A stretch of DNA of 8,805 bases from an uncultured Bacteroidota bacterium (GTDB taxonomy: Bacteria > Bacteroidota > Bacteroidia > 2-12-FULL-35-15): NCBI GenBank assembly GCA_903833025.1, contig CAILDT010000805.1, positions 1-8,805 on the forward strand. Direction: 5' to 3'. Below the pieces are notes generated by a model. It was not told where the DNA came from, did no database searches, and saw nothing but the letters and a program-made list of their open reading frames with translations. Position numbers and translations under genes: made by a program. How positions within the stretch are numbered: the stretch's first letter is position 1; every line of letters begins with the position of its first letter. Positions 1-6,733 of this stretch are shown piece by piece.

Positions 1-2
1 AT

Positions 3-95
3 ATGAAAAATCTATATAACTTTGAACTTTCCAGTCTAAACAATGGGGTACATTACACCTGTAATTGTGCCGAGATAGTTGAAATTAATAAATGA
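3..95 (+). CDS. possible 3' end of a convergent gene, partial, T9SS-tail-like
   Basis: An open frame runs from the left edge to a TGA at 93-95. The ATG at 3-5 may simply be an internal Met. The roughly 30 visible residues include SSLNNGVHY, which resembles the conserved (L)xxGxY(F/Y) strand of T9SS type-A sorting domains; the CotH protein in this window has SSLANGIYF at the same point. The terminator-like hairpin starts 4 bp after the stop and pairs slightly better on this strand. All three points fit the tail of a plus-strand gene lying mostly outside the window. Against it, the stretch is short enough to be open by chance, and after the matching strand the tail CNCAEIVEINK is only a loose fit to the family's usual hydrophobic and basic ending. 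This is a tentative call. Confidence 0.3.
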   Translation: MKNLYNFELSSLNNGVHYTCNCAEIVEINK

Positions 96-99
96 AAAT

Positions 100-133
100 A
101 AAAAAGCTCCGCAGAAATGCGGGGCTTTTTTTT
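100..133. terminator. intrinsic terminator hairpin, probably bidirectional
   Basis: A stem of 14 pairs (100-113 with 118-131) encloses a GAAA loop at 114-117. The GC-rich core is followed by T8 on the plus strand (126-133) and, on the minus strand, by a run of T interrupted by one A. On the plus strand the stem has one G-U wobble (108/123). On the minus strand the same position becomes a C-A mismatch, so pairing is slightly better for plus-strand transcripts. The hairpin lies 20 bp beyond the stop of the CotH gene, so it can end that transcript, and 4 bp beyond the stop of the possible convergent frame to its left. Confidence 0.85.
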
Positions 134-153
134 GGCAACTACAAGTATTGCCC

Positions 154-2244
154 CTATCGCACTACTACAATTTTTTCCATTTTAATAACTGCATTTTTAG
201 ATGTGAATTGGCAGAAATAAATTCCGTTTGCCAACGAAGAAATGTTGAGTGTAAGATTGGTGGAAATGTTTTTTATCTGCATCACTGTTTTTCCTGTTAT
301 GTCGGATAACTCAATTAAATCGGGCAGTTTATATCCGTTTTTAAATTTAATATTTACCGTTTCGTTTGCCGGATTAGGATATATGGAAATGAAATTGGTT
401 TCTTCATTTTTAATATTTACAGTAACCTGCGGTGTGCAGTTAGGGTTGCCTGGTATGTTGGCATCCATCCACGCAAGTCGGCGTGCTATCCAGCTTTTGA
501 AAGCGGCAATCTCTCCCACAAAAGTACCTGGGTCGGGTTCTACTTCTGGTGTTCCGTTATTGATGCCCAATGTTCCCCATCGTTGAAAATGCCTTGCTGC
601 CGCATCATTCAGGTATGTTGTCATCGAATCGATGTATCCATACAGGGCAGTATCGGAAAGTATGTTGGTTCTGAAATTATCCCATCGGCAACGAAGTGCA
701 TTTTGAAATGCTGTATCCTGCATCATTCGTACTGTCCAGCCATTAGAGTTATTGTCAGGTCCGCAATCATTTACTTTATACGACCATCCCGAACCATCAG
801 TGGCGGCATAAATGGCACATTCATTAATGTCTTTCCACGCCCAATCGAAATCCCACACAGGACCCATTTTCAACGTTCCGAAATATCCTGTTGAATCCAT
901 TTCTTTATGCATAAACTGGCTCTTTTTATATCCATCTCCATTTCGCGAAAGCTCATTTACTATAAAATAATCAAGAAAAGAACTCATGCCGATGTAATGT
1001 TTATATCCAATTAAAGTGTCGGTAAAAGTGGAATCGTACAATGCAGTTTCGAAGGTATTAATAAACGTTTGTATGTATGTTTTTTGAGTGTCGGTAATGG
1101 CAGTATATTTAGGATAATCATAAAGCAAATGGTCATTTAAGGTAGGGTGGTCTATCGGGTGATACTGCAATTGCCAGCCATCTGTGCCACCACCCCAAAT
1201 ATTATTTTGGAGAATATAACCACCCGTAACATTGGGCGCAGTGTTTTCTGTACTGTCTAATTTTGCTATACTAACACGCTTGCTACCCCGTTTTATTTGT
1301 TCATCCAACACATACACACCCTCGTAAGTTCCATTCAACATTACTTCCACCAACCGAGTACGCGAAGCATAATGTCCCATTTGATGAAACAAGCGATACG
1401 CCAATGTATTTCGCATAAATACTTTATCATTCCAATTCGAAATCAAACACCAATCGTGTTCGGGTGGCATTCCTAAAAGAGAATCGTCTGCCTGCACATT
1501 GTTAGTATCGCGGGTTTCGATGCCATAAGGTTGTTGAGGATAACTTGCTGACGAAGCACCACGAACTTGAATTCCTATTTTACCATTATAGTTATTTGCC
1601 GAATCGGTAGGGTGATTAAGCATACCCGGACCATTATATATAATGCCCATTGTAGCATCTATTCTAGTTCCATTGGGAATAGCAACACCGTTTGTATTTA
1701 TTATTACGATAGGTAAATTAGTAGATGTAAAACCGATAAAACCTGCTGGAGTGTTGCTGAATGTTATACTCCAAGACACAACAGAACCAACACCTCCAAC
1801 AGTTTGGTCACGTACCATTAAATTCCAAGTTCCATTCGGGTTTTGATTGTTATTAAAATTAACTAATGCATCGGTAGATTTATAAACGCCAGTAAAAGGT
1901 GCTATTCCAGCAGTTATAGGTACTGAAGAAGTATCGTGAAAAATAGTATTGGTGTAATCTGCGCCAGTGCCGCCATTAAAAGAAGATAAAATATAAACCG
2001 AACCAGTAGGCGATTGTAATTTAAAACGCAATTGCCCATCAACAGGATGCACAATATTGATGGTTATGTACTCCAATCCAAATGTATTTGAATTTATAGC
2101 TGTTGGTAATCCCGAAACAGGTATGGGGTAATATACATACACATTGTTGTCGGTAATGGCTCCCCCAGTGTTGTTTGTAAATGTTTGTGCACTTATTATC
2201 AGTGATGAAATAATGCAAAGTATAAGTAGTAATTGTTTTTTCAT
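154..2244 (-). CDS. secreted P-domain / CotH kinase-like protein with T9SS sorting domain
   Basis: This is a 696-residue exported protein with three modules. A Sec signal peptide covers residues 1-19 (MKK, hydrophobic core, cleavage after Ser-Ala before Gln20). Residues about 25-165 are a proprotein-convertase P-domain, a beta-sandwich, shown by LQSPTG, GADYTNTIF, PFTGVY, NGTW and VSWSITF. Residues about 175-600 are a CotH kinase-like domain with QVRGASS (226-232), NDKVFMRN (272-279), NGTYEGVYVLDEQIKR (304-319) and the putative metal/catalytic WDFD (464-467). Cys476 and Cys494 could form a disulfide. Residues about 617-696 are a type-A T9SS sorting domain beginning ISIYPNPAN and ending in KIVVVR. 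Bacillus CotH phosphorylates spore-coat proteins; the substrate of this protein is unknown, and whether it is an active kinase is inferred. It probably acts on the cell surface or outside the cell. The ATG is fixed by the signal peptide. It is the last gene before the terminator at 100-133. Confidence 0.93.
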   Translation of the reverse strand: MKKQLLLILCIISSLIISAQTFTNNTGGAITDNNVYVYYPIPVSGLPTAINSNTFGLEYITINIVHPVDGQLRFKLQSPTGSVYILSSFNGGTGADYTNTIFHDTSSVPITAGIAPFTGVYKSTDALVNFNNNQNPNGTWNLMVRDQTVGGVGSVVSWSITFSNTPAGFIGFTSTNLPIVIINTNGVAIPNGTRIDATMGIIYNGPGMLNHPTDSANNYNGKIGIQVRGASSASYPQQPYGIETRDTNNVQADDSLLGMPPEHDWCLISNWNDKVFMRNTLAYRLFHQMGHYASRTRLVEVMLNGTYEGVYVLDEQIKRGSKRVSIAKLDSTENTAPNVTGGYILQNNIWGGGTDGWQLQYHPIDHPTLNDHLLYDYPKYTAITDTQKTYIQTFINTFETALYDSTFTDTLIGYKHYIGMSSFLDYFIVNELSRNGDGYKKSQFMHKEMDSTGYFGTLKMGPVWDFDWAWKDINECAIYAATDGSGWSYKVNDCGPDNNSNGWTVRMMQDTAFQNALRCRWDNFRTNILSDTALYGYIDSMTTYLNDAAARHFQRWGTLGINNGTPEVEPDPGTFVGEIAAFKSWIARRLAWMDANIPGNPNCTPQVTVNIKNEETNFISIYPNPANETVNIKFKNGYKLPDLIELSDITGKTVMQIKNISTNLTLNISSLANGIYFCQFTSKNAVIKMEKIVVVR

Positions 2245-2259
2245 AATGTAAAATTTTGG

Positions 2260-2267
2260 TAAAGATA
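2260..2267 (-). promoter_or_regulatory. possible -7 box of the CotH gene
   Basis: Read on the minus strand the octamer is TATCTTTA, a 7/8 match to the Bacteroidota -7 consensus TAnnTTTG, 15 bp upstream of the CotH start codon. No TTTG -33 box sits at the expected 19-bp spacing; the nearest TTTG is only 12 bp away. The 62-bp gap after ubiD shows no terminator hairpin, so the gene may also be read through from upstream. Confidence 0.28.
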
Positions 2268-2306
2268 ATACTAAATTTACAAATCAGGAGATTAATAAAA
2301 TAGAAA

Positions 2307-4124
2307 TTAAATTATTCCAAATAAAGACTTTCCTTTTACACCAAGGGCATCTACTTTTTTTTCTATTTCAGAATTTTTAATTAATGGCGGAGCGTGATGT
2401 GGCTTTATCCTCGCATCTATTATCAATGGACCATTACAGCCCCAGTGTTTGTTTTCTGTAAAACTATCTATTCCATAAATATCGTGCGAAGGGTTACTAC
2501 GAGTAAAAGTTACCCAAAGGAAATTATTTAATGTTTGAGAAACAAAATCACTGTCATCGCAAATGATTAGTAAAGGAAAATTTGAAATTTGAAATTTAAA
2601 GTTTAAAATTTCTTTTTCAGTTGTTGCTGCATCAACATATCTATTTCCTTGAATGGCAATAATGCCAGGCATTATGACTTTAGGGTTACGAAAATTGTCT
2701 GTAAGATTTAACTCTGAAATAGAAGTTCCGAGTTCTCTTATTTTATTACCTGCTGCTGCTATAACTACTTTACTTCCGCTATTTAAATCAGTTCCGCTAT
2801 AATCAAGAGTATCAATTGAAGTGCGAGTATAAAAGTGCAAGTCTCTTGTCCAATCAACCCTTTCGAGCAAGTGTGAGAAATAAGCCTGTACATCTTTTGT
2901 TGTCAAATGAGGATTATCTTCACCTGCGACAATCAATAAATATTTAGCTAAACTTAATTGCCCTTTACCAAGAATATGATTAGCAATGGTCAATATTTCT
3001 TGAGGTTTTCGTTCATTATTATAAGGTGTGTAACGTTCGCTACCAATGGCAAGTAACAACGGATGTACACCAGAAGCATCAACAGCATACACATCTTTTA
3101 ATCCAGCTATTTCTTTCGAAATAGCAGTGTCCGTGAGTTCGTGAATCAATGCACCAAAGCTTGTATCTTCCTGCGGAGGGCGACCAACAACGGTAAAGGG
3201 CCATATTGCATTGTCGCGATGATATACTTTATGAACGCGCATCATCGGGAAATTATGTTTCAAACTATAATATCCTAAATGGTCTCCAAAAGGTCCTTCC
3301 GGTTTATTTTCATTGGGATGTACTTCACCCGTAATTACAAAATCCGCATCACCTGCAATACAAAAACCATCAACATTAGTATAACGAATTCTTCTGTTTC
3401 CTAAAGCTCCCGCAAAGGTAAGTTCACTCATACCTTCTGGCAAAGGCATCACGGCACCTAATGTAAGTGATGGCGGACCACCAACAAAAATACTTACTTT
3501 AAGGGGTTGGTTCTTTGCATTTGATTTTGTCTGATGTACACCAATACCTCTGTGTAACTGATAATGTAAACCAACTTCCTTGTCTTGTACATATTCATTT
3601 CCACTCATCTGAATACGATACATTCCAAGATTAGAATTCATTACTCCAGGAGCATCAATATCTTCGGTATATACAAGAGGGAGAGTTACAAAAGCACCAC
3701 CATCGTCCTGCCAGCATTTTATTTGTGGTAAAGAAGAGATAGTTGTTTCGTTTTGAAGAACAGGATTATTAAAAGAAGATTTTTTAGGAAGAGAAGAAAA
3801 AGCGGTTGCTGCTACATTAGCATATTTAAATGGGTGTTTGATTGCTTCAAGCGGATTATTTTTTAAATCAATAAGTGTTTTTATTTTATCTAATGTATCC
3901 CTGAAAATAAATTTGCTTCTGTTGATGTCGCCATATAAATTAGAAACAGCTTTGAACTTGCACCCTTTAATATTTTCAAATAATATAGCAGGTCCATTAT
4001 TTTCAAATACCCGAAGATGAATGGCTGCCATCTCCAATTCAGCGTCAACTTCTTCTTTAACACGAATCAGTTTTCCGTGCTTTTCCAAATCATCAATACA
4101 TTCCTGCGTGCTTTTATATCCCAT
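2307..4124 (-). CDS. UbiD family prenylated-FMN-dependent decarboxylase
   Basis: This 605-residue protein belongs to the UbiD family, which reversibly decarboxylates aromatic or unsaturated acids using prenylated FMN made by UbiX. NLGMYR (165-170) matches the metal/cofactor Asn and Arg region, and EGPFGDHLGYYS (276-287) carries the acidic pair (Glu276, Asp281) found at the family's active site. The C-terminal part keeps WVTFTRSNPSHDIYG (537-551) and IIDARIKPHHAPP (568-580). Proteins of this type in Bacteroidota are usually annotated as menaquinone-biosynthesis decarboxylases; that substrate is not shown here, and no ubiX or other mqn/men gene is in the window. It lies 26 bp after the SRPBCC gene. 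Residues 508-516 (NFKFQISNF) are encoded by an AT-rich repeat that looks inserted, yet the frame stays open. Confidence 0.93.
   Translation of the reverse strand: MGYKSTQECIDDLEKHGKLIRVKEEVDAELEMAAIHLRVFENNGPAILFENIKGCKFKAVSNLYGDINRSKFIFRDTLDKIKTLIDLKNNPLEAIKHPFKYANVAATAFSSLPKKSSFNNPVLQNETTISSLPQIKCWQDDGGAFVTLPLVYTEDIDAPGVMNSNLGMYRIQMSGNEYVQDKEVGLHYQLHRGIGVHQTKSNAKNQPLKVSIFVGGPPSLTLGAVMPLPEGMSELTFAGALGNRRIRYTNVDGFCIAGDADFVITGEVHPNENKPEGPFGDHLGYYSLKHNFPMMRVHKVYHRDNAIWPFTVVGRPPQEDTSFGALIHELTDTAISKEIAGLKDVYAVDASGVHPLLLAIGSERYTPYNNERKPQEILTIANHILGKGQLSLAKYLLIVAGEDNPHLTTKDVQAYFSHLLERVDWTRDLHFYTRTSIDTLDYSGTDLNSGSKVVIAAAGNKIRELGTSISELNLTDNFRNPKVIMPGIIAIQGNRYVDAATTEKEILNFKFQISNFPLLIICDDSDFVSQTLNNFLWVTFTRSNPSHDIYGIDSFTENKHWGCNGPLIIDARIKPHHAPPLIKNSEIEKKVDALGVKGKSLFGII
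2577..2612. repeat. short AT-rich tandem repeat inside ubiD
   Basis: The stretch is built from imperfect copies of a 7-bp unit, tttgaaa or tttaaa (for example tttgaaatttgaaattt at 2581-2597). On the coding strand it reads as LNFKFQISNF. From memory, NFKFQISNF-type peptides turn up repeatedly in predicted proteins and intergenic translations of AT-rich genomes, which would fit a dispersed simple repeat more than a conserved protein segment. It sits between the conserved VDAATTEKE and LLIICDDSDF blocks, most likely in a surface loop. Confidence 0.6.
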
Positions 4125-4150
4125 AAAGTGAAACAGGTTTTATTGATTGA

Positions 4151-4540
4151 TTATGATTTAATTTTTTCAAACATTTCGCGGATTGCTCCGAGATAATAAA
4201 TATCCCATCCTTCGGTAATACTTGTTAATGATTTTTCAGGAACGTCTTCGTGCAGCAATTCTACAAAAGTTTGTTTGCCTTTTGCTTTTAAAGTAAAAGT
4301 AACTTTGGATGGTTTATCCCATTGATCGTAGCACCATTCCTGAACAAGTTTTTTATTCTTCACAACTTCCAAATTTGTTCCGAACATTTGTCCGCCCCAA
4401 AGAGAAAATTTAGCCCCTACATCTGCACTCATTTTAGCTTCATCACCACTCCAATCCTGAATTATTTCAGGATTGACTAAAGCATCAAAGACTTCTTCCG
4501 CTTTAGCATTCATCTCATAAGTTTGTTTTATCGTTGGCAT
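4151..4540 (-). CDS. AHSA1/SRPBCC-domain protein
   Basis: This is a 129-residue single-domain cytoplasmic protein of the START/Bet v1-like (SRPBCC) fold, closest to the AHSA1 (activator of Hsp90 ATPase C-terminal domain-like) family. The family pattern is clear: an N-terminal strand with AEEVFDALVNPEIIQDWS (14-31), the GAKFSLWGGQMFGTNLEV block (42-59), the KKLVQEWCYDQWDKPSKVTF strands (63-82), and a C-terminal helix starting near GWDIYYL. These proteins form a hydrophobic ligand-binding cavity, and most bacterial members have no known ligand. It starts 3 bp after the stop of the membrane protein gene and precedes ubiD, so it is probably translationally coupled to the former. No signal peptide is seen. 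I infer no specific function. Confidence 0.88.
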   Translation of the reverse strand: MPTIKQTYEMNAKAEEVFDALVNPEIIQDWSGDEAKMSADVGAKFSLWGGQMFGTNLEVVKNKKLVQEWCYDQWDKPSKVTFTLKAKGKQTFVELLHEDVPEKSLTSITEGWDIYYLGAIREMFEKIKS

Positions 4541-4543
4541 TTT

Positions 4544-5956
4544 TTATAAATTAAAAGGTTGAGAAATAGTGTTAGTTATTGTCATTTTATACATTTGGTC
4601 GTTGTATATATTTTGTTCTGGTAAATAAAACAAATGATAACCGTTTGAAATGTATTCATTCATTTTTTTATCATCGATATATGGCTCAAAGGTAACAAAC
4701 TTATTTTTTTCATTTGGAATATTCGTAACCATAATTTCATTATACCACCATCCCGAAATAATTACTGTTTTAGATTCTATTGATTTTGTCTTTTCAATTA
4801 CTTCATCAGTATATTTCATCTTTTGCTTTCTCTTTGAATAATCTGAAAATAGTGCACCTGATAAAGCATCAAAAAAAACTTCTTGTCCTGAAACATTAAA
4901 TACGATAGCATGATTTGAATATTCTGCACCTCGCAGTTTGTCAGTTAAATTTATACTGCAAACAAATGGAGAAATAATAAACAGCGCACTTAATATTTTG
5001 AATTGTTTGCTCGATAGGTAATATCCGAAAAGGATGAGAACAAAAGGAATAACTGGTATCATATATCCTGATTTCTGAGGTAGTCTGAGGTAGGAAACAC
5101 TATAGAGAATAAGCACAATTATACTTGCAATAATTATTTTTTTATCTAATCCGTTATTAAATAATTCTCCGAAAGTTTGTTTTTTTCTATTTCTAATTAT
5201 TAAAAGAATGCTAATTAAAACAGCTATTATTCCAACAACTCCAAACACTCCCAAAATCATTTTGTATACTACTTTAGTTACTGGTGGGTAATCAAACTGG
5301 TCGTAAAACATAAAAAACGAAAGCCCCAATTGTTTTATAATGGGAAGAAAAACAAGAACAATAATTAATAACATTGGTACAATTATTTTAAAACAACTCA
5401 TCAAATTTTGTTTCAAATTATTTTGCTGCCATATAATAATAATAAAAGGTAACAGCATTGCACCACTTGTAATTCGGCAACCAATTGCTAATCCAAGGAA
5501 GATTCCACAAACAATTAATTTGTTTTTTAATAAATAATAAAAGCTGATTAACACAAAAGCTTCTGTCCAAACAAAATCAATTGTATAGGTACTGCTGATA
5601 AAATAGACCGGAACAAAAGCAAACGCTAAAGCTGCAATAAAATAATGTTTGAATTGAAAATGTTTTAATATCATTGCAAAAAACAGAACCCCAATTGCAC
5701 TGAACAAAGCAGATAGCCCATTAAATATAACTGGTCCGCAACCCCACAAAGCAGAAAGAATTAATTCCTGAACAGGATGTCCCGGTAATCTTGATGGTTC
5801 GTATATTCCTGAAAGGTGTGTATTAAACGCAGCCCGTGCTATTCCCCACGAATCTTCTTCAATGCCATATCCTGCATTTAAAAACGGAAGTCGAGAAACA
5901 AAAACAATTATGAAAAGTAAAATAAAAGGAAGATATTTCTTCTCAAAGAAACTCAT
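4544..5956 (-). CDS. polytopic membrane protein, GT-C glycosyltransferase-like
   Basis: A 470-residue integral membrane protein with about 10-12 predicted membrane segments between residues 9 and 335 (clear ones near 9-27, 76-98, 105-122, 190-208, 232-254, 273-291, 297-314, 319-335) and a soluble C-terminal domain at 336-470. The first external loop, after SRLPFLNAGYG, holds an acidic GIEEDSWG motif (31-38). That placement is typical of GT-C glycosyltransferases using lipid-phosphate sugar donors, where an acidic residue in loop 1 is catalytic. A later RLPQKSGYMIPVIPF segment is also reminiscent of GT-C mannosyl/arabinosyltransferase-like proteins. Substrate and acceptor are unknown; other polytopic families are possible. 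The start is certain: the codon just before ATG is the in-frame TAG that ends rlmB, so translation is probably by termination-reinitiation. It looks more AT-rich than the CotH gene by eye. Confidence 0.75.
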   Translation of the reverse strand: MSFFEKKYLPFILLFIIVFVSRLPFLNAGYGIEEDSWGIARAAFNTHLSGIYEPSRLPGHPVQELILSALWGCGPVIFNGLSALFSAIGVLFFAMILKHFQFKHYFIAALAFAFVPVYFISSTYTIDFVWTEAFVLISFYYLLKNKLIVCGIFLGLAIGCRITSGAMLLPFIIIIWQQNNLKQNLMSCFKIIVPMLLIIVLVFLPIIKQLGLSFFMFYDQFDYPPVTKVVYKMILGVFGVVGIIAVLISILLIIRNRKKQTFGELFNNGLDKKIIIASIIVLILYSVSYLRLPQKSGYMIPVIPFVLILFGYYLSSKQFKILSALFIISPFVCSINLTDKLRGAEYSNHAIVFNVSGQEVFFDALSGALFSDYSKRKQKMKYTDEVIEKTKSIESKTVIISGWWYNEIMVTNIPNEKNKFVTFEPYIDDKKMNEYISNGYHLFYLPEQNIYNDQMYKMTITNTISQPFNL

Positions 5957-6724
5957 CTAATCCGCTAAGCGTTGACGAACAGCTTCATATAAAATAACAC
6001 CTGCAGCAACCGAAACATTAAGAGAAGCAATACTTCCCATCAGAGGAATTTTTGCGTGCGCATCAGATAAATTCAAAAGCTCATTCGAAACTCCATCTTC
6101 TTCCGAACCCATAATAATTGCAACAGGTAAAGTATAATCGTGGGTATAATACATATCAGGAGTTTTCTCTGTACAGGCAATTACCATCAATCCGCTTTCG
6201 CGTAAAATATTAATTACATCTTTTAAATTCGCTTCTCTGCAAACAGGAATTTTATGCAACGCTCCTGCTGATGTTTTTATCGAATCTGCATTTATCTGCG
6301 CTCCTCCTTTTGCAGGAATAATAATTGCATCTACTCCTGAACATTCAGCAGTTCTAACTATTGCACCAAAGTTGCGAACATCTGTTATTCTATCTAAAAT
6401 TAAAATCAACGGAGTTTTTCCTGCTTCAAAAATGGTTGGTAATACATCCTGAATTTTATGATACGTGATGGATGAAATATAACCTACAACTCCTTGATGA
6501 TTTTTGAGTGTGAGTCTGTTTAGTTTTTCTACAGGAACATATTGAAAAACTATATCGTGTTGTTTTAGCAAACCCATTAACTGACTCACCAACTCACCTT
6601 TCAAGCCACTTTGAATAAGCAGTTTATCTATTTCCTTACCTGAACGAATCGCTTCAATAATTGGTCGCAAACCAAATATTAAATTATCATTTCCGCTTTC
6701 TTTCTGTTGTTCTCTTGTTTGCAT
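5957..6724 (-). CDS. rlmB: 23S rRNA (guanosine(2251)-2'-O)-methyltransferase, TrmH/SpoU family
   Basis: This 255-residue SpoU-family methyltransferase has the usual RlmB length. It methylates the 2'-OH of G2251 in the peptidyl-transferase P-loop of 23S rRNA using S-adenosylmethionine. An N-terminal RNA-binding domain starts with IFGLRPIIEAI (16-26) and contains NHQGVVGYIS (75-84). The catalytic knotted domain carries motif 1, DRITDVRNFGAIVRTAE (111-127, with Asn118 and Arg124), motif 2, IIMGSEEDGVS (203-213), and motif 3, IPLMGSIASLNVSVAAGVILYE (226-247). Motif 1 has Val where many family members have Pro (DPxN). An extra 13 or so polar residues precede the family start (MQTREQQKESGND). It starts 9 bp after the lipoprotein gene and its TAG stop abuts the next ATG. 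A different SpoU target in rRNA or tRNA cannot be excluded. Confidence 0.92.
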   Translation of the reverse strand: MQTREQQKESGNDNLIFGLRPIIEAIRSGKEIDKLLIQSGLKGELVSQLMGLLKQHDIVFQYVPVEKLNRLTLKNHQGVVGYISSITYHKIQDVLPTIFEAGKTPLILILDRITDVRNFGAIVRTAECSGVDAIIIPAKGGAQINADSIKTSAGALHKIPVCREANLKDVINILRESGLMVIACTEKTPDMYYTHDYTLPVAIIMGSEEDGVSNELLNLSDAHAKIPLMGSIASLNVSVAAGVILYEAVRQRLAD

Positions 6725-6733
6725 AATTTAATA

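Noticed and set aside
242..894. Two plus-strand open frames of 114 and 103 codons opposite the 3' part of the CotH gene
   Set aside because: They lie antisense to well-conserved CotH and sorting-domain motifs, and their translations show no recognisable domain; they are shadows of the real gene.
1643..1846. Plus-strand open frame of 67 codons with a hydrophobic N-terminus
   Set aside because: It is antisense to the P-domain/CotH linker region of the clear minus-strand gene; the hydrophobic residues arise from antisense codons.
2245..2306. Terminator between ubiD and the CotH gene
   Set aside because: The 62-bp gap is AT-rich and shows no GC-containing inverted repeat followed by a T-tract.
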